Of a stretch of 17,152 nucleotides of DNA, positions 6,351 through 13,993 are shown piece by piece. Both the position numbers and the translations under genes were made by a program. Origin of the DNA: Christensenella sp. UBA5327 (lineage in GTDB: Bacteria; Bacillota; Clostridia; Christensenellales; Aristaeellaceae); the NCBI GenBank assembly GCA_002411105.1, contig DHQX01000002.1, positions 1 to 17,152 of the forward strand, read 5' to 3'. The number at the start of each line of letters is the position of its first letter. Positions within the stretch are counted from its first letter, which is position 1. The notes under the pieces are model-generated. The model had not been told where the DNA came from and did not search any database. It worked only from the letters and a program-made list of their open reading frames with translations.

Positions 6351-9266
6351 TCAGCGCGCCATCCCCTGTGTCACGTCCCAGCCCGCCAGGATGGCGTTCT
6401 GGTGGGAGACCGCATAGGGCCCGGTGAGGGCAGCCTCAGCGATTTCCCGGGGGAAGTGGACACACAGGTGCCCGGTGAGGTCATTTCCGGAGGTATAGTC
6501 CACCTCATGCCCGTGGCTGTGGGTAGAGGCCATGTAGACCTTGCCGTCGGAGAAGATCACCCACACGGGGCGCGGGGTCCAGTTGTTTTCGCCCAGGATG
6601 CTGTTCATGATGGCGGTGTCTTCCTTGGTGGGGGTGTCACCATCGGCATGCTTGCCAAAGCTGAAGAAGCGGAAATTGTAGTGCTTGCCGCTCATAAAGT
6701 CATAGATCACCACATTGCGCAGACGCTGGGCCTGGGCGCGCACCTCGGTGTACCAGTTGGCAAAGCGCACCTCGCTGGCCTTGGGGGCCTGGAAGCTGGC
6801 GCTGCTGCCGCCGGTTGCGGGCGCCTGGGTGGGGGAGGGGGTGGGCTGGGGCTGGATGAAGCCTGCAGCGCCGATGGCACCGGGGGCAACCAGCTTGGCC
6901 AGGGTGAGCTTGCCGGCGATGCCGTCCATGGTCAGGCTGTTCTTCTGCTGGAAGGCCTGAAGGGCCGAGAAGGTGCGGGGCCCGAAGATGCCGTCAGCGG
7001 CGCCGGTGAGGTAGTTGAGGGCGATCAGCCGCTGCTGCAGCGCCATCACCTCGTTGCCCGTGGCACCCAGTTTCATGCTGCCGATGACAGCGCCGGGGGC
7101 TGGGCTGGCGGCCACGGGGGCGTTGCCGATGGCCTCGGCCGCGTACAGAGCGGTCAAGGTCTGGGCGCCGGCGATGCCGTCAGCGGAGAGGGAGTTGGCC
7201 TTCTGGAAGTTGGATATCGCCCGGGCGGTCTGGGTGCCGAAGATGCCGTCAGCATTTCCGGTCAGATAGCCCAGCACAATCAGGCGCGCTTGCATGGCCT
7301 GCACGCTTTCCCCGGTCATGCCCATCTTCAGCAGGCTTGGTGCCGGGGTGGGGATGGCGCCCGGGGAGGGCGCAACCGCGCCTTCTGCCAGGGCGTACAT
7401 GCTGTAGAGCACCTGCTGGGTGCCCAGGTCGGCAACGCCGGTGACCGTGAGGCCGTTTGTCCTCTGGAACTGGCGCAGCGCCGCGATATCATCGCTGTTG
7501 AAGATGCCGTCAGGCTGGATGCTGTAATAGCCCAGCGCCACCAGGCGCTCCTGCAGCCGGGTGACGGCCTGCCCACGGGAGCCGGAGCGCACCTCCACCA
7601 CATTTTCAGCCGTGATCGCCGTGCTATCAGGCGTCAGACCCGGCTGGGGGGCGGGGGTGGGGGTGGCCAGGAAGGTTTGCAGCGACAGGATGGTGAAACT
7701 GTCCACCTTGCCGGTTTCCTTGATGCTGTGGGCCTTTTGATAGGCACGCACCGCGGTGGCGGTGGCCTTGGTGTATTCATAGCCGATGGCGCCGTCATAA
7801 TGGCCCAGGGAGGTCAGCGCCTGGTGGAGGGAGTAGACCGCGTCGCCATAGTCCCCCAGCTGCATGGGATAACCATCGATGGGGGGCAGGGTGTTGACCA
7901 GCACGCGCTTGTTCTTGCTGTTGCGCACGCGGCCCTCGTAGATGAGCTTCTGAAGCTCGGGCACGGCGACGCCGGTGGCCCGCAGCCCGTTTTTGGTCTG
8001 GAAGGCCTTCAGCGCCGCCACTGTGCCGGCGCCGTATTTGCCGTCGATGCTGCCGCTGTAATAGCCCAGCTCGGTCAGCGCCTGCTGCAGCGCGCGCACA
8101 CGCGCGCCCTCGGCGCCCACGGCGAGGGACTCATAGTTGACCTTGGCGCTGGGGTCCGCGCCCAGGGATTTGCCGCTTAAAAACACCTCAGGGATGTTGA
8201 CATAGTCAGTCATCACAAAGCCGGTGAAGCTGCGGTAGGTCACCTTCTGGAACTTGCCCTCATCGGCCAGCACCTGGATGGTGGCGCCCTGGGGAATGGT
8301 GAGGTAGCGCATAGAAGAAAGTGAGGTGCTCTTGCGCAGGTTGACCGCGGAGGTGGTGGTGGTCTCATAGGGATAGGTGGCGCTCTCCGGGGAGAGGTCA
8401 GGCTGGGAGAACACAAACTCCGGCGATGGGGTGAGCGTGGGAGCGGGCACCGCGGTGGCAGGCGCCTCAGGCTGCACATAGAGCTTGGCCAGGGTGTCCT
8501 TGCCCACGATGCCGTCGGCTTTTAAACTGTTGTTCTTTTGGAAGGCGCGCACCGCAGCCTGGGTGGCGGTGCCGTATTTGCCGTCCACAGCGCCTTTGTA
8601 CAGATCCAGCTCCTTCAGCCGGCGCTGCAGCGCTTCCACGGGGCTGCCCTGGTCATTTGGCCTGATGGTGACCCCCTCGGCCACAGGCAGGGTTTTGACC
8701 CGGGTCTTCACCCCCCGGCTGTTCCGGGGGGCGCCTTCAAAGAGCAGCTCCTGGCTGACCGGGTCGGCGGTGCCGTTGGCGGGCAGGTTATTGGCCTTTT
8801 GAAACTCCCGCACGGCCTGGGAGGTGCCGCTGCCATACTGGCTGTCAATGCCGCTGGTGTAAAATCCCAGCTCTTTGAGGGCCTGCTGGAGGGCCTTGAC
8901 GTATTCGTTTGAGGCGCCGGCTGAGAGGGTCTGGTACTTGGCCAGGGTCTGGGCGCTGGCGGGCTTGGGCGTGGCAGCAGCCTCGCCCGGCGTCCTGGTC
9001 TCCAGGAAGGAGGACACGATAAAGCCCCGCCTGCCCTCGTATTCCACCGCCTTGTAGTTGCCCTCGGTGCCAGTGACCAGAACTGCCTCCCCAGACTGGA
9101 CCACACCCAGGATGGTGGCGCTGGAAGAAGGCCTGGCCCGGAGCCTGACGGAAGCGGTGGCGAAACTGACATAAGGGTAGGTTTCCTTGGCAAAAGCCAT
9201 CAGTTGCGCTGCCAGCACCACCGACAGCACCAGGCAGAATATGCGATGTTTGGCAAAGCGCGTCAT
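6351..9266 (-). CDS. Secreted multi-domain wall protein: two SH3-like and seven peptidoglycan-binding domains with a Cys/His C-terminal domain
   Basis: From the ATG at 9266 (GGAGG 6 bases upstream) this is a 971-residue protein. Residues 1-26 are a signal peptide (MTRFAKHRIF, hydrophobic core, AFA-K). An SH3-like domain lies at about 28-90. Peptidoglycan-binding (PG_binding_1) repeats follow at about 113-178 and 200-263, then a second SH3-like domain at 298-362 and five more repeats at 378-444, 466-533, 558-622, 645-708 and 730-793. Most repeats keep the LQ..L..LGYY.G..DG.YG..T..A...FQ pattern. Pro/Thr/Ala linkers separate the later ones. Residues 825-971 form a distinct domain with HADGDTPT, ASTHSHGH and GHLCVHF (H916, H918, H920, H933, C935, H937). 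I have seen this kind of ending on clostridial wall-binding proteins but know of no established function. An enzyme using the Cys/His residues is possible but unproven. The frame is open to 9458, but that extension overlaps GH13 and lacks a signal. It heads the cmk operon. Confidence 0.88.
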   Translation of the reverse strand: MTRFAKHRIFCLVLSVVLAAQLMAFAKETYPYVSFATASVRLRARPSSSATILGVVQSGEAVLVTGTEGNYKAVEYEGRRGFIVSSFLETRTPGEAAATPKPASAQTLAKYQTLSAGASNEYVKALQQALKELGFYTSGIDSQYGSGTSQAVREFQKANNLPANGTADPVSQELLFEGAPRNSRGVKTRVKTLPVAEGVTIRPNDQGSPVEALQRRLKELDLYKGAVDGKYGTATQAAVRAFQKNNSLKADGIVGKDTLAKLYVQPEAPATAVPAPTLTPSPEFVFSQPDLSPESATYPYETTTTSAVNLRKSTSLSSMRYLTIPQGATIQVLADEGKFQKVTYRSFTGFVMTDYVNIPEVFLSGKSLGADPSAKVNYESLAVGAEGARVRALQQALTELGYYSGSIDGKYGAGTVAALKAFQTKNGLRATGVAVPELQKLIYEGRVRNSKNKRVLVNTLPPIDGYPMQLGDYGDAVYSLHQALTSLGHYDGAIGYEYTKATATAVRAYQKAHSIKETGKVDSFTILSLQTFLATPTPAPQPGLTPDSTAITAENVVEVRSGSRGQAVTRLQERLVALGYYSIQPDGIFNSDDIAALRQFQRTNGLTVTGVADLGTQQVLYSMYALAEGAVAPSPGAIPTPAPSLLKMGMTGESVQAMQARLIVLGYLTGNADGIFGTQTARAISNFQKANSLSADGIAGAQTLTALYAAEAIGNAPVAASPAPGAVIGSMKLGATGNEVMALQQRLIALNYLTGAADGIFGPRTFSALQAFQQKNSLTMDGIAGKLTLAKLVAPGAIGAAGFIQPQPTPSPTQAPATGGSSASFQAPKASEVRFANWYTEVRAQAQRLRNVVIYDFMSGKHYNFRFFSFGKHADGDTPTKEDTAIMNSILGENNWTPRPVWVIFSDGKVYMASTHSHGHEVDYTSGNDLTGHLCVHFPREIAEAALTGPYAVSHQNAILAGWDVTQGMAR
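6827..6851 (+). other. G-quadruplex-like G-run cluster in a Pro/Thr/Gln linker
   Basis: The plus strand holds five runs of three to five G (6827-6829, 6831-6835, 6837-6841, 6843-6845, 6848-6851) separated by one or two bases. This is the template strand of the wall-protein gene and encodes the proline-rich linker before its C-terminal domain. It fits the simple G-quadruplex pattern, but codon choice for Pro (CCC) in a GC-rich genome is enough to explain it. A weaker cluster lies at 7646-7666 in another linker. Confidence 0.4.
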
Positions 9267-9300
9267 GAGCACCTCCGTCAAATGCCATAATATTGCTGAT

Positions 9301-9329
9301 ATCGTAGTGTATTCAGCAGAAAATGTCAA
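9301..9329 (-). promoter_or_regulatory. Sigma-A-type promoter of the wall protein-cmk-plsC-ispH/rpsA operon
   Basis: On the minus strand a perfect -35 TTGACA (9324-9329) is followed after 17 bases by -10 TACGAT (9301-9306). The expected start point near 9294 leaves a leader of about 28 bases with GGAGG before the ATG at 9266. The surrounding 9290-9365 stretch is AT-rich against GC-rich neighbours. It lies just after the GH13 gene, from which no terminator separates it. Confidence 0.85.
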
Positions 9330-9375
9330 GAAAATATTACGAAATGATGAAAAGTTTTCGTTTGTATGGATTGGG

Positions 9376-11148
9376 TCAGAGGATGATCTTGTCCCGGCTG
9401 ATCCTGAGGGTGTAGGGCTTGTCCGAAAGCGGCTCGCCAAACACGTCCAGGCCCCCAATGGCGTCCCGGTGGATGATCAGGGTGTCCTCCCCTTCAAAGG
9501 CGATGTCAAAATGGCCCCGGCGCAGCATGGGCCGGCTATGGCGAAGCCTGAAGGCATCCTTGAAAATGGCCATGGTGCGCGGGTCCTCGTGCCCCCAGGG
9601 GAAGGTGCCGCGGCAGAAGGGGTCGGCAGCGCCTTCCAGCCCTGCTTCATCCCCGTAGTAGAGGCTGGGCATGCCGGGCATGGCGGTCACCACCTGCATC
9701 ACTTTTTTGAGCCGCTGGATCGCCAGCTCCCGCAGCTCCTTGGGCAGGGCTTGCTTGCCCCGCTCAATCAGCGGCATCTCCCGGTAGTCCTGCTTCACCA
9801 GGCGGTTGAGGATTCTGGCCCGGTCATGGCTGCCGATGAGGTTCATGGTGGCATACAGGAAGGGGATGGGGTAATTCTCCTGCAGGGAGCGCACGATGCG
9901 CACAAACTGCGCGGCAGGGATCTCATGGGTGAAAAAGCGGATCAGCGCGTCCCTCAGGGGATAGTTCATCACGCTGTCCAGAGTGTCCCCCAGCACATAG
10001 CTGCGCATCTCGCCATAAGCCACCTTGTTGCTGGCGTCCTCCCACACCTCGCCCAGGATGGCGGCGTCTGCGCTTTCCGCCTTGACGGCGTGGCGCAGGT
10101 CCTTGAGGAAGGTCATGGGCAGTTCATCCGCCACATCCAGCCGCCAGCCTGATACCCCCGCCCGGATCCAGCGCCGGGCCACGCCATCCGGCCCCATGAT
10201 AAACGCCCGGTAGCTGGCATTGTTCTTGTCCACTTCAGGCAGGGTGTGAATGCCCCACCAGCAGGCGTATTTGTCCGGATAATCGCTGAACTGGTACCAG
10301 GGGTAATAGGGGGAGTCCATGCTCTGGCTGGCACCCAGGCCATCGTACAGCCCATAGCGGTTGAAATAGATGCTGTCCTCCCCGGTGTGGCTGAACACGC
10401 CATCCAGCATGATGCGCATGCCCAGCTCCTCCGCTGCCTGGCAGAGCTTGGCCAGGGCCTCTTCATCCCCCAGCAGCGGGTCAATCTGGTGGTAGTCCCC
10501 GGTGTCATAGCGGTGGTTGGAGCGGGCCTTGAAAATGGGGTTGAGGTAGACGATGGTGATGCCCAGATCTTTCAGATACGGCAGCTTCTGGCGGATGCCG
10601 TCCAGGTCGCCGCCGAAGAAATCCGTGGCGATGTGGTCGCCGCTGCGGGGATCCTGGCTGACCACCGGGATGTCCTCCCAGTTCTCATGCAGGTACAGGT
10701 CCTTACGCTGGCTTACGGGCCGCTTGCTGCGGTGAAAACGGTCCGGAAAGATCTGGTACATGATGCCGTCGCGCAGATAATCAGGCGGCGAGAAGGCCGG
10801 GTCATACACCGTGATCTGAAAGCTGGGGGGAGGGTCCTGATACACAGCGCCCACGCCGCCCAGCCTGTCCCGGGCGTTGCCGTAATACAGCCTGTGGCCC
10901 CGCAGGTCTTCCAGGCGGAAGTCATACCAGAGCAGGCAGGGAGTTTCCGGCACCTTCACCGTGGCCTCATACATGCCAAGGCCCATGTTCTGCATGGGCA
11001 CCAGCTCCTCCCCGCCGTTCCAGAGGCGCAGGGTCACCTGGGAGGCGCCACCCCTGACATACAGGCGCAGGCGCACGGATTGACCGGTTGTGAGGGGGCC
11101 GATGGGGGAGCGACAGTCAAGGGAGCGGGAATCGTGAAACATCTCCAT
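9376..11148 (-). CDS. Glycoside hydrolase family 13 alpha-glucanase (neopullulanase/cyclomaltodextrinase/maltogenic amylase type)
   Basis: This protein of about 590 residues has no signal peptide, so it should act in the cytoplasm on maltodextrins or cyclodextrins. An N-terminal beta domain (about 20-115) of the CBM34 kind precedes the (beta/alpha)8 barrel, which opens DGIMYQIFPDRFHR. GH13 motifs are complete: DGVFSHTG (about 249-256), GWRLDVADE with nucleophile D338, LGEVWED with acid/base E367, and NLIGSHDRAR with D442. FGGDLDGIRQKLPYLKDLGI is typical of this subgroup. The C-terminal beta domain is short (about 55 residues). The first ATG at 11148 was chosen; GAGG lies 11 bases upstream, rather far. 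It follows nth by 69 bases without a clear terminator or promoter. Exact substrate is not determined by sequence. Confidence 0.92.
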   Translation of the reverse strand: MEMFHDSRSLDCRSPIGPLTTGQSVRLRLYVRGGASQVTLRLWNGGEELVPMQNMGLGMYEATVKVPETPCLLWYDFRLEDLRGHRLYYGNARDRLGGVGAVYQDPPPSFQITVYDPAFSPPDYLRDGIMYQIFPDRFHRSKRPVSQRKDLYLHENWEDIPVVSQDPRSGDHIATDFFGGDLDGIRQKLPYLKDLGITIVYLNPIFKARSNHRYDTGDYHQIDPLLGDEEALAKLCQAAEELGMRIMLDGVFSHTGEDSIYFNRYGLYDGLGASQSMDSPYYPWYQFSDYPDKYACWWGIHTLPEVDKNNASYRAFIMGPDGVARRWIRAGVSGWRLDVADELPMTFLKDLRHAVKAESADAAILGEVWEDASNKVAYGEMRSYVLGDTLDSVMNYPLRDALIRFFTHEIPAAQFVRIVRSLQENYPIPFLYATMNLIGSHDRARILNRLVKQDYREMPLIERGKQALPKELRELAIQRLKKVMQVVTAMPGMPSLYYGDEAGLEGAADPFCRGTFPWGHEDPRTMAIFKDAFRLRHSRPMLRRGHFDIAFEGEDTLIIHRDAIGGLDVFGEPLSDKPYTLRISRDKIIL

Positions 11149-11217
11149 CAAAACAAAAACCTCGCAAAAAAATAAAGCGTGAATCTATCAACCCATATAA
11201 TACCCGGCATGCCCGTC

Positions 11218-11844
11218 TTAGACCTGGGGATGGGCACACAGGGGCAGAAGCGTGCAACTGGCGCAGGCCGGGTTCCGGGCCTTGCACACGCGGCGGCCAT
11301 GGAAGATCAGCCAGTGATGCGCCCGGTTCCACAGTTTTTTCGGGATGACCTGCATGAGCTGCTGCTCGGTCTTTTCCACAGTGCCGGCCTCAGCCAGCCC
11401 CAGGCGGTTGGACACGCGGAACACATGGGTATCCACCGCCATGGCAGGCACGCCAAAGGCATTGGCCAGGACCACGTTGGCGGTCTTGCGGCCCACCCCG
11501 CGCAGGCTGGTCAGTTCCTCCAGCGTTCCGGGCACCTGGCCGCCGAAGCGGGCCATGATATCCCGGGCAGCCTGGACGATATTGGTGGCTTTGGACTTAA
11601 ATCCGCAAGATGCGACATAGGGATAGAGGATCTCCGGCGTGGCCTCGGCCATTTTTTCAAGCGTCGGGAAATCCCTGAACACCGCCGGGGTGACCTTGTT
11701 CACCTGCACATCGGTTGACTGGGCAGAGAGCATGGTGGCCACCAGCGTCTCATAGGGATTGGAAAAATGGAGTTCCGGCCCGGCATCCGGGTACAGCGCC
11801 TCCAGGGCGGCCAGGATCTCCCGGTTCCTCTTGGCGCTGTTCAT
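11218..11844 (-). CDS. nth: Endonuclease III, DNA glycosylase/AP lyase
   Basis: This 208-residue enzyme removes oxidised pyrimidines from DNA and cuts the abasic site. It has the helix-hairpin-helix LTSLRGVGRKTANVVLANAFG at about 111-131, with catalytic K120 and D138 (VDTHVFRV). The [4Fe-4S] cluster cysteines C187, C194, C197 and C203 have the classical C-x6-C-x2-C-x5-C spacing. Length is normal. Its ATG overlaps the folT stop in an ATGA, so the two are translationally coupled. It sits in an operon with a dCMP deaminase and a folate transporter gene. Confidence 0.97.
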   Translation of the reverse strand: MNSAKRNREILAALEALYPDAGPELHFSNPYETLVATMLSAQSTDVQVNKVTPAVFRDFPTLEKMAEATPEILYPYVASCGFKSKATNIVQAARDIMARFGGQVPGTLEELTSLRGVGRKTANVVLANAFGVPAMAVDTHVFRVSNRLGLAEAGTVEKTEQQLMQVIPKKLWNRAHHWLIFHGRRVCKARNPACASCTLLPLCAHPQV

Positions 11845-12371
11845 TTGCTCAGCCGTTCGAAGGTGGAACGGTACTGGGACATCTTGATGAGGGTGAACAC
11901 CTCCACCGGGAAGAACAGCAGGTTTTTCAGCACCCGCAGAGGCAAGAGGGCGAAGAAGCCCTTGCCGATGATGGTGGAGATCAGCAGGGTGTTGAGCACC
12001 AGGTGGCAGATGACCGTCACCAGCGCCTGGGCGGATATGGCGCGCCCCCGGCCAAAGCCGGGCTTTGAGAGGAAGAAGCCGTATATAAAGCCTTTGAGCG
12101 CCGCGATCAGGGTGAAGCGCAGGTCAAGGGGGCCGGAGGGGAAGAGCAGTGCGCCCAGGAAATCCGCCGCCGCGCACACAATGGCTCCTGGCACCGGGCC
12201 ATAGAGCATGGCGGCCAGCGCCACGGGCAGGTAGGCAAACGAGATGCTCAGCAGCCTGTCGTTATAGCCCAGGAACCGTTCCAGAACCACAGAAAGCGCG
12301 ATGAGGAGCGAGATGATGAGCAACTTCTTAAGCCAATTGCTCCGCTCAGGCGCAGAAATGGGATTTGTCAA
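11841..12371 (-). CDS. folT: Folate ECF transporter S component (FolT family)
   Basis: This protein of about 176 residues is a very hydrophobic membrane protein with about five or six spanning segments. The block SFAYLPVALAAMLYGPVPGAIVCAAADFLGALLFPSGP with the following FTLIAALKGFIYGFFL matches the folate-type S component family (pieces at about 45-100). The S component binds the vitamin and works with shared EcfT and EcfA ATPase subunits encoded elsewhere. The start is a TTG at 12371: AAAGGAG ends 8 bases upstream, and the open frame further up has no ribosome binding site and runs into the LCP gene. It follows LCP by 37 bases and overlaps nth by 4. Substrate is assigned from family resemblance, not tested. 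Confidence 0.85.
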   Translation of the reverse strand: MTNPISAPERSNWLKKLLIISLLIALSVVLERFLGYNDRLLSISFAYLPVALAAMLYGPVPGAIVCAAADFLGALLFPSGPLDLRFTLIAALKGFIYGFFLSKPGFGRGRAISAQALVTVICHLVLNTLLISTIIGKGFFALLPLRVLKNLLFFPVEVFTLIKMSQYRSTFERLSK

Positions 12372-12408
12372 CAGCAAAACTCCTTTATGATTTTCTATGA
12401 GCGCATTT

Positions 12409-13473
12409 TCAGCGCGCGGGGTCCTCGGTGACGATGAAGCTCTCCGGGAACATAAAATCGTGCAGCTTCGCACGGTTGGCCTCGAAATCCATCAGCTGGC
12501 CGGCACTTTTGGCGTACTCAAAGGGCTGGTAGGTGCCGTCAAAGGGCAGGCGGCACTGCTCCACCTGGCTGCCGCGCAGGGAAAAGGCCACCTTCAGCGC
12601 GTCCAGCACATCGCTCATGGTGATGTTGGTGGCAGAGCGCTTGCGCTCGGTCCCCTGGGCGGGGGCGTTGACCCGGAAGATGTTGTTGTTGCGGATGCCT
12701 GGGTAGGAATAGCCCCGGTCAAAGGGCTCCTCCCAGATCCTGAGGATATCGCTCAGCAGCCGCTGGGCATCGTTCATGGTATAGCTGCTGATCTTTGAGG
12801 CGATGTTGGACAGCACCAGGCGCGCCCGGTAGGTGCGGCCGATGTCCTGGACATCGGCATCGTTTGAGGCGCGGGTGCGCCGGATGCGCATATAAATGAC
12901 CGCCGCAAAGCCGTTGAGGTGGTAGAGGCCCTGCCGGTCAAGGGCAGGCTGGGTGCTGTTCACCGGCACCGACCAGTTTTTCATGTAGTGGATTTCGCTG
13001 GAGGTGAGCTCCACATCCACCCCGCCCACCGCGTCAATGATTTCTACAATATGGCGCCAATCCATCATCACGTACTTCTCCACATGCAGGCCGAAGTGCC
13101 GGTTGATGGTCTGCAGGAGCGCGTCCACGCCATACTCACGGATGATGCGGTTGATGCGCCCCGGGTTGCCGTCGGGCCTGATGACCAGGGTGTCCCGGAT
13201 GATGGAGGTGACGATGACCCGCCCGGTCTTCTCGTCCATGGTGAGCAGCACCAGGCCGTCGTTATAGCCCAGGTCGTCCATGTTGTTCTGCCACTTGTCC
13301 ATGCTGATGAGCAGGTAGTGGTGCACGCCAAGGGGTGTTGCGGGGATGTCCTCATCAGCCAGAGGCTTGATATAGTCCAGCAGGTACAGCCTTTCGTCCC
13401 GGTTTGTGGCCAGGCCGGTGGCCGCGCTCAGCAACAGCATCAGGGCCAGGCAGGCGCAAAGCAGCTTTTTCAT
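12409..13473 (-). CDS. LytR-CpsA-Psr (LCP) family envelope protein
   Basis: This 354-residue protein has an N-terminal signal or anchor (MKKLLCACLALMLLLSAATG) and an extracytoplasmic LCP domain at about 50-240. The conserved elements are IIRDTLVI (R93, D94), GRINRIIREYG with R106, IDAVGGVDVEL (146-156), LYHLNGFAAVIYMRIRR (183-199) and a D..DIGRTYRARLVL block (about 207-220). LCP enzymes transfer undecaprenyl-linked polymers such as teichoic acids or capsule to peptidoglycan. The RASNDADVQDIGRTYRAR stretch departs from the common GDFGR.xRQ, so activity is not assured. The start overlaps the dCMP deaminase stop by 4 bases. A C-terminal region of about 110 residues is family-specific and not recognised. 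Confidence 0.88.
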   Translation of the reverse strand: MKKLLCACLALMLLLSAATGLATNRDERLYLLDYIKPLADEDIPATPLGVHHYLLISMDKWQNNMDDLGYNDGLVLLTMDEKTGRVIVTSIIRDTLVIRPDGNPGRINRIIREYGVDALLQTINRHFGLHVEKYVMMDWRHIVEIIDAVGGVDVELTSSEIHYMKNWSVPVNSTQPALDRQGLYHLNGFAAVIYMRIRRTRASNDADVQDIGRTYRARLVLSNIASKISSYTMNDAQRLLSDILRIWEEPFDRGYSYPGIRNNNIFRVNAPAQGTERKRSATNITMSDVLDALKVAFSLRGSQVEQCRLPFDGTYQPFEYAKSAGQLMDFEANRAKLHDFMFPESFIVTEDPAR

Positions 13474-13937
13474 GCGCTCTCCTTCTGGTAGCGTTCAATC
13501 ACCACACCGGTTTCAGCAAAGAAGGTCAGGGCAAAATCATCCGGGTACCCCTGCTCATACACCACCCGGCGGATGCCGGAGTTGACGATGATCTTCGCGC
13601 ACACCGAGCAGGGCTGGTGGGTGCAGTAGAGGGTGGCATCCTGAATGGAAACGCCGATTTTGGCCGCCTGGATGACGGCGTTTTGCTCCGCGTGGATGGC
13701 ATAGCAGACCTCCTGCCGGGTGCCTGAGGGGATGCCCAGCTTGCGCCTTAAGCATTCCCCCCGCTCCTTGCAGGTTTTCATGCCGGCAGGGGCGCCGTTG
13801 TAGCCGGTGGTCATCACCCGCTTGTCCTTCACGATCACAGCGCCGATGGCCCGGCCCTCATTGAAGCAGCTGCTCCAGGACGCGACCAGGTGCGCCATCT
13901 CCATAAACCGATGATCCCATTTATCCAATGATATCAT
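13470..13937 (-). CDS. dCMP deaminase (ComEB-like)
   Basis: This 155-residue zinc enzyme converts dCMP to dUMP, the precursor of dTMP. The zinc motif is HAE (H82, E84) with PCSVC (C110, C113). GYNGAP at 45-50 is typical of the family, and C56, C62 and C78 could form the second zinc site known in some members. The outer ATG at 13937 is given, but GGAGG ends one base before it, too close. A TTG at 13928 (MDKWDHRFMEMA) has 10-base spacing and agrees better with family N-termini, so the true start may be three codons in. It is the first gene of a five-gene operon and overlaps the LCP gene by 4 bases. Confidence 0.93.
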   Translation of the reverse strand: MISLDKWDHRFMEMAHLVASWSSCFNEGRAIGAVIVKDKRVMTTGYNGAPAGMKTCKERGECLRRKLGIPSGTRQEVCYAIHAEQNAVIQAAKIGVSIQDATLYCTHQPCSVCAKIIVNSGIRRVVYEQGYPDDFALTFFAETGVVIERYQKESA

Positions 13938-13955
13938 GCCTCCGATTGAGATGAG

Positions 13956-13984
13956 AGTATACAGCGCTGCATGCCCTGTGTCAA
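13956..13984 (-). promoter_or_regulatory. Sigma-A-type promoter of the dCMP deaminase-LCP-folT-nth-GH13 operon
   Basis: On the minus strand a perfect -35 TTGACA (13979-13984) and -10 TATACT (13956-13961) are separated by 17 bases. The expected start near 13949 gives a very short leader (about 12-20 bases depending on start codon) containing CGGAGG. It lies 10 bases past the stop of the DUF4091 gene, and no terminator separates them. Confidence 0.88.
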
Positions 13985-13993
13985 CGATGCGCC

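Noticed and set aside
6402..8180. 592-codon plus-strand open frame opposite the wall protein, glycine- and histidine-rich
   Set aside because: It is a shadow of the repeated peptidoglycan-binding domains, with no ribosome binding site or recognisable domain.
7000..9000. Many recurring short strings (such as gatgccgtc) that look like dispersed DNA repeats
   Set aside because: They come from the repeated protein motif ADGI/VDGK in successive peptidoglycan-binding domains, not from a separate repeat family.
9267..9458. N-terminal extension of the wall protein to 9458
   Set aside because: It would overlap the end of GH13, cover the consensus promoter and bury the signal peptide. GGAGG fixes the start at 9266.
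11196..11201. TATAAT between nth and the GH13 gene
   Set aside because: No fitting -35 lies 16-18 bases upstream on either strand, and there is no plus-strand gene for it to serve. GH13 is more simply read from the upstream operon.
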